DNA from: Candidatus Nanopelagicales bacterium
GTDB taxonomy: Bacteria > Actinomycetota > Actinomycetes > S36-B12 > UBA5976
Direction: 5' to 3'
NCBI GenBank assembly: GCA_030831445.1
Contig: JAURLB010000037.1
Location: 1 to 5,133, forward strand
Length of the DNA: 5,133 bases
Made by a program: the position numbers and the translations under genes. The notes under the pieces are model-generated. The model was not told where the DNA came from, did not search any database, and saw nothing but the letters and a program-made list of their open reading frames with translations. Shown here piece after piece: positions 1 to 5,133 of the stretch; within the stretch, counting starts at the first letter, position 1; every line of letters starts with the position of its first letter.

Positions 1-731
1 AGCAAGACACGAGCACAGTCCCACTCGTAGCAATTGCCGCAACTGCTGGCACAACGAACGCGGGAATTGTGGATGACTTGCAAGGAGTGAGTGAGATTTG
101 TCGAGAACTCGATCTTTGGATGCACGTAGATGGGGCATACGGCTTAGCAGGTGTCCTTTCGCCTTTGACTAAAGAAGAGTTCAAAGGAGTTGAACATGCA
201 GATTCGCTCATCACTGATCCACACAAGTGGTGGTTTGCGCCATTTGACTGTGCAGCATTGCTGTATCGGGATCCTCGATTAGCAATTGGAGTTCACACCC
301 AAAATGCTTCCTATTTAGATGTGTTGCACGATGATTTGCCCAGCGATCAATTCAACCCGACAGATGTTGCCTACCATCTCACTCGTCGTGCGCGAGGACT
401 TGCGTTTTGGTATTCACTTGCTGTGAACGGAACGAAGGCATATGAAATCGCTGTCACATCTAGTATTGAACTTGCACGAAGGACCAGTGAATACATTTCT
501 ACTTTGCCACAGCTTGAGTTAGTCCGCGAACCTGGGCTATCTGTTGTGCTGTGGCGTAGAAAAGGTTGGACGTTGAAAGACTACCAAGATTTTCAATCCC
601 GATTGCTTGAGCAGCAAATTGGTTTCGTGACACCGAGTAAGTGGAAAGGCGAGGTTGTCGGTAGATTCGCTTTTCTACACCCTCACACGACATTTGAAAT
701 GGTGGAAGAAATCTTGGAGCTTACGAACTAA
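1..731 (+). CDS. PLP-dependent group II amino-acid decarboxylase, C-terminal part (5' truncated)
   Basis: The reading frame is open from base 3 to the TAA at 729-731 and gives about 242 residues, roughly half of a usual 450-500 residue family member; the start lies outside the window. What is seen: a TAGTTNAG segment (about residues 14-21 of the fragment), HVDGAYG at about 41-47, whose Asp is the expected partner of the PLP pyridine nitrogen, and DPHKWW, whose Lys (codon 225-227) is the expected Schiff-base lysine. The C-terminal part (VVLWRRKGW, then FVTPSKW) also fits the family. Known for the family: it decarboxylates aromatic amino acids, glutamate, diaminobutyrate or related substrates in the cytoplasm. 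The substrate cannot be read here because the N-terminal half is missing. The last 11 bases overlap the 3' end of the convergent sugar-mutase gene. The family call is firm; the specificity is open. Confidence 0.9.
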   Translation, partial: QDTSTVPLVAIAATAGTTNAGIVDDLQGVSEICRELDLWMHVDGAYGLAGVLSPLTKEEFKGVEHADSLITDPHKWWFAPFDCAALLYRDPRLAIGVHTQNASYLDVLHDDLPSDQFNPTDVAYHLTRRARGLAFWYSLAVNGTKAYEIAVTSSIELARRTSEYISTLPQLELVREPGLSVVLWRRKGWTLKDYQDFQSRLLEQQIGFVTPSKWKGEVVGRFAFLHPHTTFEMVEEILELTN

Positions 732-738
732 CTCCGAG
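713..738 (+). terminator. Weak hairpin over the decarboxylase stop codon (possible non-canonical terminator)
   Basis: CTTGGAG (713-719) can pair with CTCCGAG (732-738) across a 12-base loop, giving seven pairs including one G-U in the plus-strand RNA. No U-tract follows. On the minus strand the wobble pair becomes a mismatch, so the stem would mainly serve the plus-strand transcript. The stem may be chance, because both arms lie in coding sequence of one or both genes. Confidence 0.2.
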
Positions 739-2385
739 GGCAATAGCCATATCACGTTTCATGCTTTGTAAAACAGTTGCCGCAATTTGTCGAGCTTCTT
801 CAACATTCGGATTCTTACTTGTGACTTCAAGGTAACACTTGAGTTTGGGTTCGGTGCCACTTGGACGAGCGATAACTCGTCCACCATCGAGAAAGAGCAT
901 GATGCCATTTGTTGGTGGCAAATGCCTCCAACCTTGTTGCAGATCAATGACCTCTAAGACTTTCAATCCTGCAACAGAAGTTGGGGGAGTATCGCGAAGT
1001 TTTTTCATAGCTTCGGGGATTACCGCAAGGTTTGCCACACGGACTGACAACTGGTCTGTTGCAAACACTCCATACTCCGCAGCAATCTCATTCAACACTT
1101 GACTCACACTTATACCTTGAGATTTCAGATATGCAGCCAACTCAACAGCAACAATTGCTGTGCTAATTCCATCTTTGTCCCTGACATATTCAGGGTCTAC
1201 GCAATATCCGAGTGCTTCTTCGTACCCAAATGACAGATCAGGAATTTTAGAAATCCATTTAAATCCAGTGAGCGTCGATTGATACTTTAAGTGATGAGTG
1301 TGAGCAATAGATTCAAGTAACGTCGAGGAAACAATACTTGATGCGAACGTTCCCGTTGGCGGTTGAAGTCCTAAAATCTCAGATCGTTTGATGAGCCACC
1401 AAGCGAGTAGTGAGCCAAGCTCATCACCTTTCAGAAGTCGCCACAACCCATTCTCCACAATTGCTGCAGCACATCGATCCGCATCAGGATCGTGTGCGAT
1501 TGCAATGTCTGCGTGCACCTGCTTGGCGAGTGCGAGCAACAAGTCTGTTGCCCCTTCTTCTTCAGGATTTGGAAACACTACTGAGGGAAAATCAGGGTCG
1601 GGCTGTTGTTGGCTTTCGACAACTTCCAATGATGTAAAGCCGGCTCGACGAAACACTTTTTGCCACACCTCATCACCAACACCATGAAGCGACGTGGATA
1701 CAACATGAATATCACTAGCGACATCTGGATGCTTGAGTGAAGAAGTTCTAGCAATGTATGCATCTACTGCTGACTCGTCAAGAGTTTTGTAGTTGTCACT
1801 TCTAGTAAGCGAAAGCACGGACGTGATCTTGTCTATCTCGCTTGCAATCTCACTGTCAATCGGAGCGATAATCTGAGAGCCATCCCCTAGATAAACCTTG
1901 TAACCATTGTCCTGGGCTGGGTTGTGCGATGCAGTCACCATAACGCCAGCATCAGCTTCGTAGAAGCGAATGGCGAATGACAAAACTGGGGTAGGCAGCG
2001 CCTTCGGTAGTAGAAGAGCTTCGATTCCTAATCCTGATGCAATTTCAACCGTATCTAGCGCGAACCTATAGGAGTTATGGCGAGCGTCATACCCAACAAT
2101 GAGTTTTTTCAGACTATTCATTTTTAAATAGTGACTCAATCCCGCGGCTGCACGCGCAACAACTGCTCGATTCATACAAGATGGCCCTGGCCCTAATGGA
2201 CCACGTAGTCCTGCGGTTCCAAACTGAAGAATTTGCCCAAAACACTCTGTGAGCTTTTCGATTGCCTCAACCTCGCCCTCTTGTGCACCACGAAGTAGTT
2301 GCTCGGTTTGTGTTCTGGTTAGCGTGTCCGGATCATCGAGAATCCATGTCTCGATTCGTTCGATCAGTTCTGGACTAAGACTCAT
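721..2385 (-). CDS. pmmB: Phospho-sugar mutase of the PGM2/PmmB type (phosphoglucomutase/phosphopentomutase-like)
   Basis: A 554-residue alpha-D-phosphohexomutase, normal length for the PGM2-like subgroup. Seen in order: FGTAGLRG at 55-62, the phosphoserine loop TASHNP at 151-156 (catalytic Ser153), the metal loop DPDADR at 299-304, a sugar-binding loop with GFKWISK at 374-380 and EEALGY at 389-394, and the C-terminal phosphate loop RPSGTEPK at 507-514. All catalytic loops are intact. The family moves phosphate between C1 and C6 of hexoses or C1 and C5 of pentoses. The gene follows a purine nucleoside phosphorylase in the same operon, so phosphopentomutase activity on (deoxy)ribose-1-phosphate is an attractive inference; glucose or mannose phosphates remain possible. 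The ATG at 2385-2383 lies inside the end of the PNP gene (11 bp overlap), with AAAGAG seven bases upstream as a modest ribosome site. The TAA stop (723-721) overlaps the convergent decarboxylase gene. Confidence 0.93.
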   Translation of the reverse strand: MSLSPELIERIETWILDDPDTLTRTQTEQLLRGAQEGEVEAIEKLTECFGQILQFGTAGLRGPLGPGPSCMNRAVVARAAAGLSHYLKMNSLKKLIVGYDARHNSYRFALDTVEIASGLGIEALLLPKALPTPVLSFAIRFYEADAGVMVTASHNPAQDNGYKVYLGDGSQIIAPIDSEIASEIDKITSVLSLTRSDNYKTLDESAVDAYIARTSSLKHPDVASDIHVVSTSLHGVGDEVWQKVFRRAGFTSLEVVESQQQPDPDFPSVVFPNPEEEGATDLLLALAKQVHADIAIAHDPDADRCAAAIVENGLWRLLKGDELGSLLAWWLIKRSEILGLQPPTGTFASSIVSSTLLESIAHTHHLKYQSTLTGFKWISKIPDLSFGYEEALGYCVDPEYVRDKDGISTAIVAVELAAYLKSQGISVSQVLNEIAAEYGVFATDQLSVRVANLAVIPEAMKKLRDTPPTSVAGLKVLEVIDLQQGWRHLPPTNGIMLFLDGGRVIARPSGTEPKLKCYLEVTSKNPNVEEARQIAATVLQSMKRDMAIALGVSS

Positions 2386-3169
2386 TTGTAATCTCTTTCA
2401 TTACTTCGGCCAAGAGTGTACCCATCATCTTCGTTGCATTTTTGCCCGCTTCGATGACTTCTGCATGGCTGAGCGGTTCTCCACTCATTCCTGCCGCCAA
2501 ATTAGTAACAAGAGAAATTCCAAGAACTTCCATCTGTGCCTCTCGGGCAGCCATCGCTTCTAGGACCGTTGACATCCCAACCAGTGTTGCGCCCCATCGA
2601 CGTACCATTTCAATTTCGGCTGGAGTTTCATACGCTGGACCCATAAATCCCACGTACACACCTTCTTCAAGATCTGGTTTTATTGACTTGCAGATGTTTC
2701 TCAGTCGCTTTGAGTACACCTCCGTAACATCAAGGAAGTTTGCGCCTTGAAGAGGTGTGGTGCCCGTGAAGTTGATGTGATCTGAAATGAGAACAGGAGT
2801 TCCAGGTTTCCAGACAGGATTTAGTCCGCCACAGGCGTTGGTAAGGATTAAATTTTTGATACCCAGGTTTGCCAATACCTTTACGCCAAACACGACTGCG
2901 TCTACACCGAAGCCTTCATACAAATGTGTTCTACCTATGAAAGCGATGAGGAGTTGATTGTTTTCAAGTTGAATGAGTCGCGCCTTATGTGCATGGCCAA
3001 CAATGTCTGAATTTCGAAACCCAGGAATGTCGCTGTAAGCAACTTCGTCTAGGGTCGTGCCAAAGAGGTCAGCCGCATCCGCCCAACCACTTCCGAGCAC
3101 AATTGCAACCTCTGCACGGTTACCAAAGCGCTGCTCTAGAAATCCAGCGGCTCTTTCAATGTTACTCAT
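2375..3169 (-). CDS. punA: Purine nucleoside phosphorylase, class II trimeric type (6-oxopurine specific)
   Basis: A 264-residue protein starting at ATG 3169-3167 (MSNIERAAGF). This start is preferred over in-frame upstream ATGs because it gives family length, has a GAGGA ribosome site eight bases upstream, and avoids a long overlap with the preceding gene. Seen: VLGSGW at 24-29 (phosphate loop), GRTHLYEG at 79-86 (phosphate and ribose contacts), NACGG at 111-115, DHINFTG at 130-136, GPAYETPAE at 177-185 (purine-site Glu), GMSTVLE at 198-204, VTNLAAG at 221-227 (Asn223, base contact) and SHAEV at 234-238. These match the class II PNP family, which cleaves inosine, guanosine and their deoxy forms with phosphate to base plus (deoxy)ribose-1-phosphate. 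The Glu and Asn fit 6-oxopurine preference. The gene overlaps both operon neighbours, which suggests coupled translation. The downstream mutase could consume its sugar product. The symbol deoD is also used for this gene in mycobacteria. Confidence 0.95.
   Translation of the reverse strand: MSNIERAAGFLEQRFGNRAEVAIVLGSGWADAADLFGTTLDEVAYSDIPGFRNSDIVGHAHKARLIQLENNQLLIAFIGRTHLYEGFGVDAVVFGVKVLANLGIKNLILTNACGGLNPVWKPGTPVLISDHINFTGTTPLQGANFLDVTEVYSKRLRNICKSIKPDLEEGVYVGFMGPAYETPAEIEMVRRWGATLVGMSTVLEAMAAREAQMEVLGISLVTNLAAGMSGEPLSHAEVIEAGKNATKMMGTLLAEVMKEITNES
2393..2398 (-). promoter_or_regulatory. Ribosome binding site of the sugar-mutase gene, inside the PNP gene
   Basis: AAAGAG on the minus strand is seven bases before the ATG at 2385-2383. 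It lies in the final PNP codons, so ribosomes finishing PNP are already placed for re-initiation. The match to the anti-Shine-Dalgarno sequence is moderate. Confidence 0.45.
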
Positions 3170-3623
3170 AGGACTCGTCCTCATCTCTCGTGATGAATTC
3201 AGAAATTCTTGCGACATAGTCATCTGGCGCACCAGCAACAATTGCTGCTTCAACGATTGCATCCACAACGTGTGATCGAGGAAGCCCTGATTCATAACCG
3301 TTCACAACATAAAGCCACGCCGTGAATTGACCAGTGAGAGTGTTGACTCTCACATGAATTTTTCGATAGAAGTCAAGGTCAAATCCTTCTGCAGAATTCA
3401 ACGCTCGTTCATCTGGTTCCGTTAACTCATAGAGCATCACAAAAACTTGTGAAATTTCGTCTTCGACCAAGGTCGGCAAACTTTCATCTAGGCCGTGGTC
3501 AACTTTTCCAAAGGTTAAACGCCAGCCATCAAGCCAGCCAGGACCGATGATGGGCGAATGTGGCGCGCGTTTAGCCATTCTCACGGGATCCAAATTTGAG
3601 CCGTACGCAGCATAGATTGCCAT
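3162..3623 (-). CDS. Gamma-glutamylcyclotransferase-like (GGCT-fold) protein
   Basis: A 153-residue protein starting at ATG 3623-3621 (MAIYAAYGSNL). Seen: the YGSN substrate loop at residues 7-10, the GWLDGWRLTFG segment at 29-39 and the ALNSAEGFDLDFY stretch at 74-86, whose Glu79 fits the catalytic glutamate of GGCT-fold enzymes. The C-terminal LPRSHV...GAPDDYV segment resembles actinobacterial members. Family enzymes convert gamma-glutamyl amino acids or amines to 5-oxoproline, but many bacterial members have no proven substrate. It is first in the operon with PNP and the sugar mutase; its stop (3164-3162) lies beyond the PNP start, giving an 8 bp overlap. No ribosome site precedes the ATG, so leaderless translation is plausible. 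A longer frame reaching 3818 runs antisense through the neighbouring flavoprotein gene and is not credible as an N-terminus. Fold call firm, substrate unknown. Confidence 0.85.
   Translation of the reverse strand: MAIYAAYGSNLDPVRMAKRAPHSPIIGPGWLDGWRLTFGKVDHGLDESLPTLVEDEISQVFVMLYELTEPDERALNSAEGFDLDFYRKIHVRVNTLTGQFTAWLYVVNGYESGLPRSHVVDAIVEAAIVAGAPDDYVARISEFITRDEDESYE
3178..3182 (-). promoter_or_regulatory. Ribosome binding site deciding the PNP start
   Basis: GAGGA on the minus strand lies eight bases before the ATG at 3169-3167, inside the last codons of the upstream gene. It supports this internal methionine over the three longer in-frame starts that would extend the protein by up to 42 residues. 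Confidence 0.6.
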
Positions 3624-3629
3624 TAGCAA

Positions 3630-3635
3630 AGGGTA
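3630..3635 (-). promoter_or_regulatory. Candidate -10 element for leaderless transcription of the operon
   Basis: TACCCT on the minus strand fits TANNNT and ends six bases before the A of the ATG at 3623. If transcription starts at that A, the last T sits at -7, the standard spacing for a leaderless transcript. The missing Shine-Dalgarno sequence and the crowded divergent junction support this. No clear -35 is seen. An alternative -10, GATAAT (3678-3673, minus), would give a leader of about 40 bases. Confidence 0.35.
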
Positions 3636-3647
3636 AACCAGCACAGT

Positions 3648-3651
3648 GGAG
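3648..3651 (+). promoter_or_regulatory. Ribosome binding site deciding the start of the LpdA-like gene
   Basis: GGAG lies nine bases before GTG 3661, which begins the conserved VPKTIIIGGGPGG segment. The earlier in-frame GTG at 3646 overlaps this site and has no good ribosome site of its own, so 3661 is preferred. The distance is on the long side of normal. Confidence 0.5.
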
Positions 3652-3660
3652 AATGAGCCT

Positions 3661-5013
3661 GTGCCAAAAACAATTATCATCGGTGGCGGTCCTGGAGGAT
3701 ATGAAGCTGCGCTCGTAGCCCGCCAACTTGGAGTAGACGTCACCCTTGTCGAAGCGCAAGGAATTGGTGGGTCGGCAGTACTCACAGATGTGGTTCCGTC
3801 TAAAGGGCTCATCAACATAGCGGCAAATCGTTTAAATTATTTGCAGACCCCGGAATTCAAGAATGATAACGCGACGCTCGACTTTGCCAAGACAAATCAG
3901 CGACTTGAGTTGCTTGCACGTTCACAAAGTTCAGACATTTTGCATCGCCTAGAAACATCGGGAGTACAAGTCATTTTCGGAAAAGGAAGATTAGCAAGTC
4001 CGAGTGAAGTTGAAATAGAAAGCGAAGGATCCACGTCGCGGTCTAAAGCAGATGCTGTACTAATTGCCTCGGGAGCATTTCCCAGAGAACTACCTAACAC
4101 GCCATGTGACGGTATTCGGATTTTGAATTGGAAACAGATCTATTCGCTCCAAGAATTACCAACGCATCTCATAGTGATTGGTTCAGGTGTCACTGGCGCA
4201 GAGTTTGCCTCAGCATTTGCTGCACTCGGTTCAACTGTGACACTGGTATCAAGCCGCAAACTTGTTCTACCGAGTGAAGATGAGGATGCCGCAAGAGTAA
4301 TCGAGGATGTGTTTCACAAACGTGGTATCCAGCTGCGCAACGAGGTTCGAGCAGAGCGTGTCGATAGCACGAGAGATGGTGTACTGGTTCTGTTATCGAA
4401 TGGAGAGAAGATTGAGGGCTCACACTGTTTGGTGGCGGTCGGCTCTATTGCAAACACGAGTGACGTAGGCTTACAAGAAGCAGGTGTTGCAGTTACTGGG
4501 CAAGGGTTTATTGAGGTGGATCAAGTTTCAAGAACAAATGTACGTGGAATCTATGCGGCAGGGGATTGCACAGGCACACTCATGCTTGCATCGGTTGCTG
4601 CAATGCAGGGACGGATTGCGATGCGTCATGCTTTTGGGCAGAGTGTCCAACCACTTGACCTACCAACTGTGGCAGCGACCGTTTTCACGATTCCAGAGAT
4701 TGCTTCGGTTGGTGTGAGTGCTCGCGAGGCTGAATCTCACAATTGTGTGCAACTCACTTTGCCACTCAAAACAAATGCTCGAGCAAAAATGCAGAATGTG
4801 GATGACGGATTTGTGAAATTGATTTGCCACAAGGATTCGAGAATTGTGATGGGCGCTGTTGTTGTTGCCCCTGGCGCAAGCGAATTGATATTCACGCTCT
4901 CACTTGCAGTAAAAATGCGGCTTCGAGTTGAAGAAATCGCCGATACGTTAACTGTTTATCCTTCACTGAGTGGATCTATCGCTGAAGCTGCGCGTCAACT
5001 TCGCGTCGATTAG
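3661..5013 (+). CDS. lpdA: LpdA-like FAD-dependent NAD(P)H-quinone reductase family flavoprotein (not a lipoamide dehydrogenase)
   Basis: 450 residues from GTG 3661, or 455 from GTG 3646. Seen: FAD loop GGGPGG at 8-13; the segment GGSAVLTDVVPSK at 36-48, where lipoamide dehydrogenases carry CxxxxC; the nucleotide-binding loop GSGVTGAE at 174-181, followed by a basic VSSRK; AAGD at 299-302, the second FAD contact; and a dimerisation domain ending with YPSLSG at 433-438. Both redox cysteines are replaced (Ala39 and Val44). The His-Glu pair of lipoamide dehydrogenase (HPTLSE type) is also absent (Tyr433, Gly438), so disulphide chemistry is excluded. From established knowledge, Mycobacterium LpdA, also defective in these residues, works as an NAD(P)H-quinone reductase in the cytoplasm; the same role is inferred here. 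The basic residues after the second Rossmann strand may favour NADPH. The gene is divergent from the PNP operon, and its stop is two bases from the convergent carboxylase gene. Confidence 0.9.
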   Translation: MPKTIIIGGGPGGYEAALVARQLGVDVTLVEAQGIGGSAVLTDVVPSKGLINIAANRLNYLQTPEFKNDNATLDFAKTNQRLELLARSQSSDILHRLETSGVQVIFGKGRLASPSEVEIESEGSTSRSKADAVLIASGAFPRELPNTPCDGIRILNWKQIYSLQELPTHLIVIGSGVTGAEFASAFAALGSTVTLVSSRKLVLPSEDEDAARVIEDVFHKRGIQLRNEVRAERVDSTRDGVLVLLSNGEKIEGSHCLVAVGSIANTSDVGLQEAGVAVTGQGFIEVDQVSRTNVRGIYAAGDCTGTLMLASVAAMQGRIAMRHAFGQSVQPLDLPTVAATVFTIPEIASVGVSAREAESHNCVQLTLPLKTNARAKMQNVDDGFVKLICHKDSRIVMGAVVVAPGASELIFTLSLAVKMRLRVEEIADTLTVYPSLSGSIAEAARQLRVD

Positions 5014-5015
5014 CC

Positions 5016-5133
5016 CTAGATAATTTTGCAGAGTAGTGCACCGCTTGCAACCGTTTGACCAATTTCAACTTGAAGGTTCTTAATGATTCCTGACTTGTGA
5101 GCAATCAGAGGTTGTTCCATCTTCATTGCTTCG
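5016..5133 (-). CDS. Acyl-CoA carboxylase alpha chain, C-terminal biotin carrier domain (5' truncated)
   Basis: The frame runs on the minus strand from the window edge to TAG at 5018-5016 and gives 38 residues. It begins with EAMKM, the biotinylation motif; the Lys codon is at 5123-5121. The rest, with PLIAHKSG and EIGQTVASGALL, is the second half of a biotinyl/lipoyl carrier hammerhead and ends a few residues after the last strand, as in proteins where the carrier domain is C-terminal. Known for the family: the biotin-lysine swings between a biotin carboxylase and a carboxyltransferase. In actinobacteria the carrier is usually fused behind the biotin carboxylase in acetyl/propionyl-CoA carboxylase alpha chains, often encoded near lpdA-like genes. 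That makes this the most likely parent, but pyruvate carboxylase or a free carrier protein cannot be excluded from 38 residues. Confidence 0.88.
   Translation of the reverse strand, partial: EAMKMEQPLIAHKSGIIKNLQVEIGQTVASGALLCKII

Noticed and set aside
69..71. GTG as the true start of the decarboxylase
   Set aside because: The frame stays open to the window edge and the upstream residues TAGTTNAG are conserved family sequence, so the gene begins outside the window.
839..1687. Plus-strand open frames inside the sugar-mutase gene (839-1102, 1388-1687, 1410-1637)
   Set aside because: They are shadows of a well-conserved gene; the Ser/Arg-rich translations show no domain.
3170..3295. 42-residue N-terminal extension of PNP
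   Set aside because: It lies in another frame of the GGCT-like gene; the internal ATG at 3169 gives family length and has a good ribosome site.
3613..3618. TAGATT as a -10 element for the LpdA-like gene
   Set aside because: Four of six matches and no -35 at suitable spacing; the nearest TTGAGC is only 11 bases upstream.
3646..3660. Earlier GTG start for the LpdA-like protein
   Set aside because: Possible, but it adds five unconserved residues, lacks its own ribosome site and would overlap the GGAG that serves GTG 3661. Not fully excluded.
3673..3678. GATAAT (minus strand) as the operon -10 element
   Set aside because: A good hexamer, but no -35 17 bases upstream and it encodes the conserved start of the flavoprotein; kept only as an alternative to TACCCT.
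3624..3818. 65-residue N-terminal extension of the GGCT-like protein
   Set aside because: It runs antisense through the conserved FAD-binding start of the LpdA-like gene, is low-complexity Pro/Ser/Thr-rich, and the GGCT family begins at the MAIYAAYGSN methionine.
4190..4423. Opposite-strand and alternate-frame open frames inside the flavoprotein gene (also 3897-4100, 4484-4717)
   Set aside because: No recognisable domain, and the sequence is fully explained by the conserved gene in the main frame.
4990..5006. GCGCG / CGCGT short hairpin near the end of the flavoprotein gene
   Set aside because: Only five pairs including a G-U, within coding sequence and too far from the TAATTTT run at 5021-5027 to act as an intrinsic terminator.
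3661..5013. Dihydrolipoamide dehydrogenase
   Set aside because: Both redox cysteines and the His-Glu pair are missing.
5026..5050. TTGCA / TGCAA inverted repeat
   Set aside because: Five pairs with a 15-base loop inside the biotin-carrier coding region; expected by chance.

Overview
The window is almost entirely protein-coding, reads as ordinary chromosome, and holds parts or all of six genes. The protein sequences and gene order point to an actinobacterium (Actinomycetota). The purine nucleoside phosphorylase and the PGM2/PmmB-type sugar mutase resemble actinobacterial forms. The flavoprotein is of the actinobacterial LpdA / NAD(P)H-quinone reductase type. From memory, these genes cluster similarly in Mycobacterium (lpdA, deoD/punA and pmmB close together) and in Streptomyces, where a gamma-glutamylcyclotransferase also sits beside them. 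Hand counts on a few lines give roughly 45-55% G+C, low for the phylum. With overlapping gene ends and almost no intergenic DNA, this suggests a streamlined, perhaps aquatic, lineage. That placement is inference; no search was run.

Layout. (1) Positions 1-731, plus strand: the C-terminal half of a PLP-dependent group II amino-acid decarboxylase, cut by the window start. (2) Positions 3623-721, minus strand: a tightly overlapping three-gene operon, in transcription order gamma-glutamylcyclotransferase-like protein, class II purine nucleoside phosphorylase (PNP), then phosphohexo/phosphopentomutase. The starts chosen give 8 and 11 bp overlaps between successive genes. (3) Positions 3661-5013, plus strand: an LpdA-type flavoprotein, divergent from the operon across only 37 bp (22 bp if the earlier GTG is used). 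(4) Positions 5133-5016, minus strand: the last 38 codons of a biotin-carrier domain, most likely the alpha chain of an acyl-CoA carboxylase, cut by the window end.

How the genes work together. PNP releases a base and (deoxy)ribose-1-phosphate from purine nucleosides. The mutase encoded directly after it can plausibly turn the sugar-1-phosphate into the 5-phosphate for central metabolism, so the pair reads as a nucleoside-salvage module. The link to the gamma-glutamylcyclotransferase-like protein, the quinone reductase and the decarboxylase is by position only.

No mobile element, RNA gene, CRISPR array or defence system is visible, and I found no convincing undescribed system. The points most worth a second look are the loss of both redox cysteines in the LpdA-like protein, the possible leaderless promoter of the operon, and the very compact convergent and divergent junctions.
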